From Massariosphaeria phaeospora (taxonomy: Eukaryota; Ascomycota; Dothideomycetes; Pleosporales), in NCBI GenBank assembly GCA_011032825.1, contig JAADJZ010000044.1, positions 1 through 64,000 of the forward strand: DNA of 64,000 nucleotides. Direction: 5' to 3'. Position numbers and translations under genes: made by a program. The notes beneath the pieces were generated by a model. It was given only the letters and a program-made list of their open reading frames with translations. It did no database searches and was not told where the DNA came from. Each line of letters starts with the position of its first letter. Within the stretch, counting starts at the first letter, position 1. This document shows, in pieces, positions 11,041 through 21,177 of this stretch.

Positions 11041-11695
11041 ACTAGGCTTCGATATTTGTACAGATCGTGAACCTCTTTGCTTTTTGTAAGCATACTATTA
11101 TACACAGTATCAGAGAAAATAGGACCTGATGTTATGACAATATACTTTAAGGCGTAGGTTAAGGCGTAGGTCAAGGAGGAGAGAGAGCGGGTTAGGGTAG
11201 AGGAGTTAGGGTAGAGGAGAGGGCGGAAGAGGAGTGAAACAAGCAGTTCTAGCCCAACCCTAATTGTATAAACGCTGCGTCAAAGCTATACGTGGCAGAA
11301 GTTAGCTATTATAGTAGGTACTAGAATAGAGAGACGCATTAGTTCGGTCACACTACTATCTCCAATGTAGCTACTCCTTAAATCGAAGCGCGCGCCGCTT
11401 AGGGTGTTGAACGCGATCCTTAGGACTTGGCCTAATGCTCTGGGTATAGTGCGTGTCTAGTATCCACCGCTAGTCTGTCTTTGATAACCGCGCCGTAGAA
11501 GAGGGATGGCAAACGCGTCTAGGTGATCGATGCAATCTCGGCGGTTGTGGGCCTGTACTCTCATGCTAGGAGTGCAGGCGTGGCTCGGATGCAAGCTCCG
11601 GTGTTCTAGTCCGTGTCCGTCCCGCCACCGCTATTCGCAGCTAGCTAATCAATAAAAAGTGTCGCAAGGAGACCACGCGGCAACCACGCTCTGAA
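11041..11695. other. intergenic
   Basis: A G-rich purine tract lies at 11150-11240 and contains two tandem copies of a 14 bp unit GTTAGGGTAGAGGA. The rest has no recognisable gene. No tRNA-like fold was seen by eye. Confidence 0.4.
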
Positions 11696-12799
11696 ATGGC
11701 AGCTGCTGTTGCCGTATATGCAGCAACCGCCCTTCTCACACATAGGTATAGGAGTGTGCGTGAATGTGCAAGAGAAGTCTCATCTGTTTTTCTCGCACAG
11801 AGGCTGGATGGTTTTCATTTTGAAGATTTCGCGATGCCTCATGCAGGGAGCGCAAGGCGAGGAGCGGAACGATTTGTAAGCAAAATCATTATATATATAG
11901 ATTTTCGAGTAGATACTTCCAACAACATTCTATCTCCAATCTGTCGTCGAACAACGTCTACCCACATCTTTCAGCCCCCAATCAATTCGTTAGTTCAAGA
12001 CTACTACTCTTCGCTCGAGTCTCGTCTTGGATATTCGCTTTTTCTTGGAAACACGCGCCACTGTGGTTTCTATTGGGGTCGACAAGCATGGCCCCTAAAG
12101 ATAAACCAGGCATTACGAGCAATAGAAGAGAAACTCTACGATAGGCTTGTCCTCCCACCAGGATCAACTGTTTTGGACGCTAGAGCAGGCTCTGGCCATG
12201 TAGCTATCCACATAGCTAGAAAAGAGCTCTTTGTCAACGCAATCGACATAACACCACACTATCTTAAGGATGCGAAGAAAAACGTAAGAGCTAACCAGCT
12301 TGAGAGTCGTATCAAAGTTGAATACGGCGATTATCACAATTTAGAGCACAAGTTTCCAGAGAATCATTTTGACGGTATATATACAATGAAAACCTTTGTT
12401 CACGCCAACGACCCTGCTACGGTTCTTAGGAACTTTTTCCAGCTCCTAAAACCAGGCGGAACGCTAGTCTTACATGAGGCAGAGTTTCGGCGGAACTCAC
12501 CACGACTGCAAGAAGTCCTTCGGCTTTCCCATTGCCAAAATACGCTAGAGGAAGGAAACTATAAAAGGCTTATTGAAGAAGCTGGGTTTACAGACTTCTC
12601 TCTTAAAGACTTAAGCGACAATGTTTACCCTCTATAGAAGCTTTTTGGCTTTGTTGGATACCTCCCTTATTAGGTACTTAAGATCGTAGGTCAGCAGCAG
12701 AGGTTTCCTAATATCATGGCTGGCGTTGAAGCTTGGTTGCATTGGGAAGACGGAAGGTACATTTCAGTAAGAGCTATCAAACCACTTCCTACGCTTTAG
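11696..12799 (+). pseudogene. SAM-dependent methyltransferase (sterol/polyketide MT-like), inactivated
   Basis: The frame from ATG 11696 to TAG 12797-12799 spans 368 codons with TAGs at 12635-12637 and 12671-12673. The fold is clear: a family-typical VQDYYSSLESRLGYSLFLG and RHCGFYWG region, motif I reading VLDARAGSGHVAIHIA, DYHNLEHKFPENHFDGIYTM for the middle strands, a FVHANDP motif, LKPGG, and a C-terminal KLFGFVGYLPY plus NIMAGVEAW. Families of this type methylate sterols or polyketide/terpene products. Motif I normally reads DAGCGxG; here the first Gly is Arg (AGA), and the Glu of TMETF is Lys (AAA), both G-to-A. A GTAAGC at 11876 with TTTCAG near 11973 could be a 99 bp intron; it is frame-neutral, so I cannot decide. 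Confidence 0.75.
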
Positions 12800-13036
12800 C
12801 CTTATACGTATATAAAGGAAAGAGCAAACCATTAATAGACATTTATGCCTTTCTAAAAAGAGGAAATGCATCTCCCGCTCTAAGTGTAGCTGAGGCGAGC
12901 AAATTGCTTGAACAGCTCCTTATCTTTATCAATAGCTGCATCTCCCCTGTGAATGACATCTTTCACGAACTTAATCGCGTAATATTTGTTTTCAGCGTAA
13001 GCTAAGTGAGTAGTCGTTTTGTAGCTGTCCAGCAAT
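12800..13036. other. spacer left of the NLR cassette
   Basis: An overlapping ORF reaches 13005 but is off-frame from the methyltransferase and has no recognisable motif. It does not look like the 5' part of transposase G, which would be expected if the cassette had simply inserted into G. Confidence 0.35.
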
Positions 13037-13038
13037 TA

Positions 13039-13507
13039 ACGTCCATCCATGCGTAACGGAAAACCCGCCGTAGCGGAACACCAACAGTACTTTCTATTAT
13101 AATAACACCAACAATTGTCGCACAGCTTCAGTAGTCTCGGGATAAAAACTCAGACAGGTTATCTCCTTATCTACTTCATATGCTTCTCGTAGGCTTATTC
13201 AATACCTAACAATACCGCAATTCACTGCTAGGCTGCACAGCATTGCCTCCTCGTACTGGCTCGGACTTTCCTAAACGGTTGTGCATTTATCTACAGTTTA
13301 ATCAGACTACAAATTACTACAAGAAGATGTTATGCTAAGCGGTTTACTGTGTTTGACAAACTGATTGCTGCTACATTAGTGAATTGTTGCTTGTCGAACA
13401 GCACGGCTGAACAACAACGTACATCCTTGCTGTACAGATGTAGCCTAGCTCGATCCTGACTACGCTATTATTGAGCCTTGCCACAGCCACAGCTAACTCG
13501 TACGAGG
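13039..13507 (+). repeat. left inverted repeat of NLR cassette
   Basis: Outer end with doublet CGGAA at 13057 and 13074. Similarity to the right arm continues to about 13507 (CTCGTACGAGG). No open frame of note. Confidence 0.7.
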
Positions 13508-13728
13508 CAGCTCTGCGAGGCGCACGTAGCAGCTAGCGGCTCGCGAAGCCCCGTGCCGTTGTGACCTTATCGATAACATGCGGCACCCTTACGCGACTCG
13601 TATAGCAGGTCCTCGCTCAGCCTCACTACAGCCGCCCACTCTTCAGCCTGGTCGAACATTGACGATGCTACCTTATTCGCAAAACGCTGCTCGCACATGT
13701 CTGTCGTTAGTACTTAAATGCTTCTGAC

Positions 13729-16700
13729 ATGGATCCGCTGAGTGCCACAGCCAGCGTCATCGCTATCCTTCAGCTCTCAGCCAAAGTCCTTTCCTACCTG
13801 AACGACGTCAAGGACACCTCCAAAGGCCGTGCGCAGTGCGCGATCGAAGCTAGCAATCTACACAATCTCCTGACGAACCTAAGATTTCGACTAGAAGAGG
13901 GACATGGCCATCAGTCGTGGTTCAGCGCGGTGCAAGCCCTTGCAGTCGAGAACGGGCCGCTCAACCAATTCAAGCAAGCGCTGGAAACTCTGCAGGCAAA
14001 GATGACAGACGGAGGTCGGCTGAAGAAAGTCAAGGAGGCGTTAGTATGGAAGTTTAAGAAAGAAGAGGTCGACGCTATCTTGGCTCGCATGGAACGACTA
14101 AAGACGCTAGTGGAGATCGCGTTACAGATGGATCACTTGTAAGTTTCTGTACTAGCACTACCCAACAACTAAGCTTAGATGTGCAAGCAAACTCTCCCAA
14201 GCTATCAAAGATGACACCGGCGCCATTCGGACGCGCGTATCGGCTATCGAGTCTGCTGTCAACAAAGTGCAGCAGGTACAAGCCACCGCAACCCAGCGCA
14301 TTCTTCTAGAATGGATATCGTCGAGCGACTATCCCGCTCAGCAGTCGGACATCATAAAGCGCAGGCAGGAAGGCACAGGCCAGTGGTTTCTAGACGCACC
14401 TGAAGTGGCACGATGGCTTGACGACGCCAAGACCACCCTCTTCTGCCCAGGAATCCCAGGTGCTGGCAAGACCATGGTAGCGGCTATTGCAGTTGATCAG
14501 CTTCTGAACTTAGCGCAAAGCAGCGCATATGGAGTCGCGTATGTCTACTGCAACTACAAATCCCAAGCAGACCAAGACACTGCTAGCATACTCGCAGCCA
14601 TCCTCAAGCAGCTAGGTCAGAGCCGACCGTCAGCACTGGGTCCTGTGGAAAGATTACATCAGCAACACGCCGGCTGCGGAACCAAGCCATCGCTCGATGA
14701 TATATACAGCGCTCTTCGAGACGTGCTCACACAGTATCCGTACGTTCATATAATCGTCGATGCGCTAGACGAGTGTCAGAACGAAACACGCCGGCAGCTT
14801 TGCACCAAGCTCCTCGATCTACAAAAGGGAGCAGACATGCGATTAATGGTTACCTCGCGTTTTGTGCCAGATGTTGAGGACGCTTTTCGGCTGGCATCGA
14901 GGCTAGAAGTAGAGGCTAGCGATGAGGACGTTAAGCAGTTCGTAGTTGGCCAAATGTACCGGCTGCCTGCATGCATTCAACGCGACGTTGCACTGCAGGA
15001 CTTGGTGCAGGAAAAAATAGTAGAGGCTGTGGATGGCATGTAAGTCGCTTTTCTTGGCTAAGCAATGTTGCAAACTTACGCCTTTCAGGTTCCTTCTAGC
15101 TCGCCTACACACAGACTCCCTATTGGACAAAAGGAAGCCGAAAGAGGTCAAGTCGACACTCGCTAAACTCAAGAAGGGCGCAGCCGCGCTCAGCAGCGCA
15201 TATAGCGGCGCTCTTCAGAGGATCGAAGGCCAATTAGACAATGATCGCAAACTGGCCAAAGCTATTCTATCGTGGATTACACTTGCGAAGCGACCGCTTA
15301 CTACTGCTGAGATATGTTGTGCCTTAGCAGTCGAGTCTGACGAAGCCGAACTCGATCCAGAAAACAAACCCGACGTGGGAGACCTACTGTCCGTATGCGC
15401 TGGCCTTGTCGTAGTCGACCAAGAGAGCGCAGTTATCCGTCTTGTACACTACACCACCCAAGAGTACTTTGAGCGTATAACCTCTTACTTGAACCCGGCT
15501 GCGCAATTGCTTATAGCTTAGACTTGTCTGACGTACCTATCGTTCAGCATATTCGAGAGCGGCAGCTGTGCTACTGACAAAGACTTTGAAGAGAGGCTGC
15601 GTCAGCATGAACTTTTAGACTACGCAGCTAGATATTGTGGCGAACACGCGAGATGTATCGAAGCGGTGGTCGCTCCAGCAGTTCATTCGTTCATCACTTA
15701 CAATGGTCTATTTGCATGCGCTACACAGGTCTTATACGTCGAATTAACCAACGGGTTTGAATATGAACAGTACTGTCAGTCATATCCGACTATCACAGGT
15801 CTTCATTGGGCAGCGCGCTTTGGATTATGTGAGGTAGCGAAGAGGTATCTGCGCATGGCAGGGGGAGACGCAGTTTATGCGGTCAATGCCCAAGACAGTC
15901 ATGGTGGAGACTCGCTGATGTACGCAGCGGAACATGGACACTATGAGATGGCTAAGTTGCTGCTCGACGAGGGCGCCGACGTCATCGCACAGGGTTTACA
16001 CTACGGCAACGCACTCTACGCGGCTTCAGAAGGAGGCCACGAGGCGGTAGTGAAACTGCTGCTCGACAAGACCACCGACGTTAACGCGCAGGGTGGAGGC
16101 TATGACAACGCACTCTACGTGGCTTCAGAAGGAGGCCACGAGGCGGTAGTGAAGCTGCTGCTCGACAAGGGCGCCAACGTCAACGCGCAGGGTGGAGGCT
16201 ACGGCAACGCACTCTCCGCGGCTTCATCACGAGGCAACGAGGCGGTAGTGAAGCTGCTGCTTGACAAGGGCGCCGACGTCAACGCGCAGGGTGAAGGCTA
16301 CGGCAACGCACTCTACGTGGCTTCAGCTAGAGGCTACGAGGCGGTAGTAAAGCTGCTGCTTGACAAGACCGCCGACGTTAAAGCGCAGGCTGGACGCTAC
16401 GACAACGCACTCTACGCGGCTTCAGAAGGAGGCCACGAGGCGATAGTGAAGCTGCTGCTCGACAAGGGCGCCAACGTCAACGCGCAGGTTGGACGCTACG
16501 GCAACGCACTCTACGCGGCTTCAGAAGGAGGCAACGAGGCAGTAGTGAAGCTGCTGCTTGACAAGGGCGCCGACGTAAACGCGCAGAGTGGAGGCTACGG
16601 CAACGCACTCTACGTGGCTTCAGAAGGAGGCCACGAGGCGGTAGTGAAGCTGCTGCTTGACAAGGGCGCTGACGTCAACGCGCAGGGTGGAGGCTACGAC

Positions 16701-17681
16701 AACGCACTCTACGTGGCTTCAGAAGGAGGCTGCAAGGCGGTAGTAAAGCTGCTGCTTGACAAGGGCGCCGACGTCAACGCGCAGAGTAGAGGCTACGACA
16801 ACGCACTCTACGTGGCTTCAGAAGGAGGCTACGAGGCGGTAGTGAAGCTGCTGCTCGACAAGGGCGCCGACGTCAACGCGCAGGGTGGACACTACGGCAA
16901 CGCACTCCAGGCGGCTTCATCACAAGGCCACGAGGCGGTAGTGAAGCTGCTGCTCGACAAGGGCGCCGACGTTAACGCGCAGGGTAGAGACTACGGCAAC
17001 GCACTCCAGGCGGCTTCATCACAAGGCAACGAGGCGGTAGTGAAGCTGCTGCTCGACAAGGGCGCCGACGTTAACGCGCAGGGTAGAGACTACGGCAACG
17101 CACTCCAGGCGGCTTCATCACAAGGCCACGAGGCGGTAGTGAAGCTGCTGCTCGACAAGGGCGCCGACGTTAACGCGCAGGGTGGAGACTACGGCAACGC
17201 ACTCCAGGCGGCTTCATCACAAGGCCACGAGGCGGTAGTGAAGCTGCTGCTCGACAAGGGCGCCGACGTTAACGCGCAGGGTGGAGACTACGGCAACGCA
17301 CTCTACGTGGCTTCATTACGAGGCAACGAGGCGGTAGTGAAGCTGCTGCTTGACAAGGGCGCTGACGTCAACGCGCAAAGTGGACGCTACGGCAACGCAC
17401 TCTACGTAGCTTTAGAAGAAGGCAACGAGGTGGTAGTGAAGCTGCTGCTCGACAAGGGCGCCGACGTCAACGCGCAGGGTAGACGCTACGGCAACGCACT
17501 CTACGTGGCTTCATCACGAGGCCACGAGGCGGTAGTGAAGCTGCTGCTTAACAAGGGCGCCGACGTTAACGCGCAGGGTAGAGACTACGGCAACGCACTC
17601 CAGGCGGCTTCATCACAAGGCCACGAGGCGGTAGTGAAGCTGCTGCTCGACAAGGGCGCTGACGCCAGGGTAGATGCGTAG
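13729..17681 (+). CDS. NACHT-ankyrin NLR (fungal STAND protein), one in-frame TAG
   Basis: Three exons: 13729-14138, 14179-15039 and 15089-17681; introns of 40 bp (GTAAGT...TTAG) and 49 bp (GTAAGT...TTTCAG) restore one frame of 1288 codons. Residues 1-60 (MDPLSATASVIAILQLSAKV...) match the HeLo-like N-terminal domain of fungal STAND proteins. The NACHT has Walker A GIPGAGKT (about residue 228), Walker B IIVDALDEC (about 328) and MVTSR. A winged-helix-like part follows (GLVVVDQ...RLVHYTTQEYFER). TAG at 15519-15521 (codon 568) interrupts it, but the same frame continues with the conserved TCLTYLSF...FESG...ARYCGEHAR linker into ankyrin repeats. Such proteins sense ligands through the repeats and trigger incompatibility or defence-type cell death. 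If the TAG is real, the repeat domain is cut off unless readthrough or a separate start is used. Confidence 0.85.
14139..14178 (+). other. intron 1 of the NLR gene
   Basis: GTAAGT donor at 14139 and CTTAG acceptor at 14178. At 40 bp it is unusually short, but it restores the frame exactly (phase 2) and an in-frame stop follows the donor if it is not removed. Confidence 0.65.
15040..15088 (+). other. intron 2 of the NLR gene
   Basis: GTAAGT donor, a CTAAG branch-like site and a CCTTTCAG acceptor; 49 bp. Removal joins the NACHT frame to the winged-helix frame. Confidence 0.85.
15993..17675 (+). repeat. 17 near-identical 99 bp ankyrin-repeat units
   Basis: Seventeen consecutive 33-residue ankyrin units follow, each close to YGNALYVAS..G.EAVVKLLLDKGADVNAQ. 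They are almost identical at the nucleotide level. Differences concentrate at a few codons: the two residues before Y, G/D after Y, Y/Q/S then V/A after NAL, the three residues before E/K (EGG, SRG, SQG, ARG, LRG) and the H/N/Y/C next to them. At least one diverged ankyrin repeat (about 15800-15990) precedes them. No stop or indel breaks the array. The last unit ends ADARVDA and stop. Confidence 0.95.
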
Positions 17682-18003
17682 TAACAACACAATATTAAGT
17701 ATCATATATTTATCATTCCCTCTGTTCGATTGATGGTCGGGGATCGGTATGAATATATAGCTCGTAAAATTTCCACCTTGTAAGTTCGAGAAAGTTCTTC
17801 TAACTTCTACACAGAAGCACATGATCAATATTTGCCACTTCAGCCCTGTTGAACCGACTAAGTCCTCCGATAATGCTGGCGAGGAGGACCGCTGACCTGG
17901 ACCTGCAACAATCTTGTGACTCTTTCAAAAAAATTTAGAGAACAGAGGCGCATGCAGTACAGCCCGTTATTTCGCTACTTTTCAAGCCTTATGTACTACC
18001 TAT

Positions 18004-18451
18004 ACCTTGTACGAGTCAGTTGTAGCTGTAGCAATGCTTAATAATTGCGTAGTTAGGATAAAGCTAGGCCGCTTCTGTACACCAAGGATGCACGTTGTTG
18101 TCAACAAGTTACTAATGCAGCGCAAACAGCTTACCAAACGCAGTAAAATGCTCGGCTTATTATCTTCTCGAAGCGATCTGTGGTCTAACAAGTTTTTAGA
18201 TAGATGCAGGAATCTTTAGGAAAGTCCGAGCTAGTGCGAGGAGGCAGCGCTATGCAGCATAGGAGTAAATCATGGTATTGTTTGGTATTGAAGAAGCCTA
18301 CAACAAGCTAATAATGTACAACAGGAGACAAGCTGCCATAATCTCTATTCCGAGGCTACTAAAGCTGTGCGACATTTGTTGGTGTTATTATAACGGAAAG
18401 TGCTGTTGGCATTTCGCTACGGCGGGTTTTCCGTTTCGCAGTGACGGACTT
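18004..18451 (-). repeat. right inverted repeat of NLR cassette
   Basis: Reverse complement matches 13039-13507 over its whole length with one internal gap. The short ORFs inside (18007-18219, 18272-18454) have no homologue in the left arm and are not called. Confidence 0.7.
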
Positions 18452-18454
18452 TAA

Positions 18455-19714
18455 CTAGACCACCTATCCAACCCCTAGCTGGCACTACGGATTCTCTGAG
18501 AACGGGTATAATAACTCCAAGATTAGCTTAGAGTGGCTTACGCGTGTATTCGATTCTTAGACCAAAGCAATAGCTAACGGCAAACCACGTATGCTAATAT
18601 CTAACGGCTTTGGAACCTACGAAACAGTAGAAATCCTAGAGTTTGCCTTTGCGCACAACATTATTCTATGTCAACTGCTCTCTCACACCTCTTACAAGCT
18701 CTAGCTATGCGACGTTTTAGTCTTTGCACCCCTAAAGACAGCGTATCGCGATCAAGTTGAGCGCCTAAACTGAGGTAGTGTGGACACTATTGGCAAAGAG
18801 CATTTCACATACCTGTACCAGCTAGCAAGAGACAAAGCTATTACTAGAAGGAACATACTAGCTGGGTGAGCTGCTTCTAGATTATTTCTTTTCAACCCCT
18901 AGAGAGTACTTCGTGATATGCCAAAGCTACTTACAGAGCTTAGTAATCCAAGTGCTAATGTTGCAACATCTTTCCGAAGCGAGGTGTTGCTAACGCTCGA
19001 GACGCTCGTTACACCGGTAACGGTCGAGGCTCTAACGTCGCTACATAACTTGTAACTACGTAGGCTGGATTACATGATATCTTATTATAGCAGGCACTGC
19101 CCGTTGGGCAAGTGCACTTACCTCTGAGCCGAGAGCTTCTGTACACCTAGATCACAACACGACAACAGATAGCAATACAAGCGTTGATCCGCAGCACCCA
19201 ATTGACACTGCTTACTTAGTTACATAACCTAATCAAACAGGACACTTGTGCAGCTTTATCTAATAAGGCAAGTAGACAACGTTTTCAGATGCGTGTGCAG
19301 AAGCTCGCAAGCGCCGCCAAAATATTCTTTGCTAAAGAAGGCTTTCTTTAGAACCACAACCGACTACTGTATAGAATTAACAACGAAGCTAAAGTGCGAC
19401 GGTCGACACGGTCGTTGGTTATTAAGAAAGCGAAGGTAATGAGCTATAAGGACCTAGACACGGCTCGTGCGGCTCAGGCATCGAAGGACAAGGCTGCCGC
19501 AGAGAAAGGCAACGGAAAGCGTAGCCGTAAGCGCAAAGTGCTCGCACGAGAGGCAGAGAGCAATATCGAGGACGAAGTCGAGGGCGGTGCCTATACGCTA
19601 GACGTGTGCTCGTCAATGTGTGCTTCAAAAAACAAGAGGACAAAGCAGACTAGTGATAAAGAGCCTAAGCTATGGAGAGCACTAGTAGCGCTAATGTACA
19701 AGAGAGCGACGTGA
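18455..19714 (+). pseudogene. pogo-like transposase G (DDE part), truncated and damaged
   Basis: Starting right at the NLR cassette boundary, one frame reads TYPTPSWHYGFSENGYNNSKISLEWLTRVFD, then MLISNGFGTYETVEILEFAFAHNIILC, FAPLKTAYRDQVERL, FTYLYQLARDKAITRRNIL and a basic C-terminal region ending at TGA 19712-19714. This is the CENP-B/DDE transposase family common in Eurotio- and Dothideomycetes, where the catalytic motif reads SDGFGTHE; here the Asp is Asn (AAC, G-to-A). The N-terminal HTH is missing. A solo LTR (19051-19224) splits the frame, and several TAGs are present. It is the best local candidate for the transposase family whose termini resemble the NLR cassette ends. Confidence 0.75.
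19051..19224. mobile_element. solo LTR inserted in transposase G
   Basis: The 174 bp segment begins TGTAACTACG and ends CTTAGTTACA, with a 5 bp target duplication TAACT (19046-19050) and TAACC (19225-19229) that differs by one C/T transition. Removing it rejoins transposase codons (S-L-H-N-L-I-K-Q). TG...CA ends, short terminal inversion and the 5 bp duplication indicate an LTR-retrotransposon solo LTR. Family unknown. Confidence 0.7.
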
Positions 19715-20257
19715 TATAATTTAAGTACTTTCAGAGTTCTGCTAAGAGGCTGTCTTGTCGCAACAAGTGTTTGTTATCAGATTTTGCTAACTAGATTAGA
19801 GGCTCAGCACAACGATAAGCCACAGCTACAAACGGAGCTTACCGGATGACAAATGTGAGTAAAAAGTACAATTGCGCTAGTCGTATCAAACAGTACCATG
19901 CTATTCAAAAGCAGTGCTCGCTTAAATCGCAAGTACCGACAGAGAGGTTGGCATTGTATGTCCTTGCGCACTACAGTAGCTATAAGGCCGGTACGACTTT
20001 ATCGCCTAAAGGCAAGGCTTTTAGGGTCGAACAATATGTCCTAGTTTGTGTTATTAGCAGTAATATCCTTGCTGTGTTGCTAAATTGAGGTGACTCTGTT
20101 TTGCTGTTAGATAAGGTACTCCGTGTATTAGGCTCTAAAGCAACTGTGCAACTGTATTTTACTGCAGAGGAGCAGCTAGAGATACTTATAAGAAAGCTTA
20201 GTCTATTGTCTACAAAGGCTGTCTAAATATTCCATGTGTGCACACAGTGATACTCGC
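19715..20257. other. unassigned remnant between G and its likely 3' end
   Basis: A stretch at 19846-20088 reads KKYNCASRIKQYHAIQKQCSL...PTERLALYVLAHYSSYKAGTTL in one frame and continues past a stop; it may be a further transposon fragment. I do not recognise it. Confidence 0.3.
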
Positions 20258-20322
20258 TCCAAGTTGAAGTACCTCGCTTATTTTCCGGTGCAGGGGGTTT
20301 TCCGGGCCCCAGGGACGGATGT
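20258..20322 (+). repeat. pogo-type 3' terminus C
   Basis: Reads TTTTCCG at 20281 and 20298 (17 bp step), ends GACGGATGT followed by TA at 20323-20324. About 65 bp align with terminus D (21505-21571) in the same orientation, including GAAGTACCTCGCTTA. Possibly the right end of element G. Confidence 0.55.
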
Positions 20323-20324
20323 TA

Positions 20325-20884
20325 GTGCAGACATGAAAAGATTACAAGAACAATATGTCGTTCACAACACAGTTTTATAAAGCCAAGCTCAAGTATAATT
20401 CATACGCCCGTCCCAAATTACCAGCTTGCAACCCAGAATCACGACACCTCAATCATGCTGTTGATTATTACTTGTACCTATTTATCTGCAACATCGTCAA
20501 CTTCTCACCCCTGCTGCACCGCGATAGAACTTATACTACTTCTCCTCGGACCCCTTCGGCTAAACTAATATCATTATAGAGACTTTGCAATATATCTTGC
20601 GCTCTTCAAACGGTCGTAACATGGATTCTCAAAGTTTCTCCGTATGGGGAAGCATGAAAGCTTCTTAGCGCAGGACATTCAGAGGGCTTACTCAGTAGTT
20701 TATTCTGCTTAGATACTTAACGCTACACTCAATCAATCTAGCTCACTGCGCTTGCTCAAAGACGTTTTAGACTCAATTATCTTTAGCCACATAACGCTGC
20801 ACATTTGTTGTTGCCTACGTGTCCCTTTCTAGCTTGTGCTTGTCCCCTTCCATCACCATCATATCACAACCCCCCATCGTAGAC
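20325..20884. other. unassigned spacer
   Basis: No gene seen. The end (about 20820-20884) is probably the 5' untranslated part of transposase fragment H. Confidence 0.35.
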
Positions 20885-21040
20885 ATGGACCGAGCCAGCC
20901 AGGTACTGGCAGAAGGTTTCCCCGTAGATTTACCCCAGACATGGGCTGCCCGGTCCGAGTATGCCAGCGTACCTCTCACGACGCTCTATTGCGGCGCTCG
21001 CGGACGGCCCTCCGAGAAAGAAAAAGCCCAACAGCAACAA
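20885..21040 (+). pseudogene. pogo transposase N-terminus (fragment H)
   Basis: ATG 20885 opens MDRASQVLAEGFPVDLPQTW...VPLTTLYCGARGRPSEKEKAQ, the psq-type helix-turn-helix of the same transposase family as G. After 52 codons, at a TA inside a Tyr codon, another element (E6) is inserted and the frame is lost. The rest of H is not found except possibly terminus D. Confidence 0.65.
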
Positions 21041-21042
21041 TA

Positions 21043-21177
21043 CCGTGCCCGTGCACCCGGCGATCGGAGACGCGCGGCGATCGCGGAACACCAAAACACC
21101 AGACACCATTCCAACTTCAACGCGTCGCAACTCCACCAATATGGAACCAATTGACGCTGCTCTTGCAGCAATCGACA
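21043..21177 (+). mobile_element. 5' end of pogo element E6 inserted in H
   Basis: Starts after TA 21041-21042 with CCGTGCCCGTGC, carries the doublet GGCGATCG at 21059 and 21076, then a leader resembling that of E5 (CAACTCCACCAATATG) and a transposase start at 21139 reading MEPIDAALAAID. The terminal sequence matches the inverted 3' end of E1. It is truncated after about 135 bp, at the join with an NLR fragment. Confidence 0.65.

Larger units (their letters stand above)
13039..18451 (+). mobile_element. NLR gene flanked by long inverted repeats (candidate mobile NLR cassette)
   Basis: A sequence of about 470 bp at 13039-13507 is present in inverted orientation at 18004-18451. Shared blocks include CGGAAAACCCGCCGTAGCG at the outer ends and GCTCGGACTTTCCTAAA well inside. 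Divergence is clear (roughly a quarter of positions by eye) and one arm lacks about 26 bp. Outer ends begin ACGTCC (left) and AAGTCC (right, reverse complement) and are flanked by TA at 13037-13038 and 18452-18453. Each terminus holds the 17 bp-spaced doublet CGGAA...CGGAA seen in neighbouring pogo ends. The only gene inside is the NLR. Reading it as one transposable unit is inference; two independent inverted repeats are possible. Confidence 0.55.

Noticed and set aside
11185..11220. Two TTAGGG words, possible interstitial telomere repeat
   Set aside because: They belong to a 14 bp purine-rich duplication, only two copies and not head-to-tail hexamers.
11450..11640. Possible tRNA-like segment (GTGGCTCGGATGCAAGC...)
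   Set aside because: No consistent cloverleaf or T-arm could be formed by eye.
13036..18454. piggyBac-type TTAA target for the NLR cassette
   Set aside because: TTAA is present at both ends, but the terminal layout matches the pogo-type ends with TA; TTAA is likely coincidental, though not excluded.
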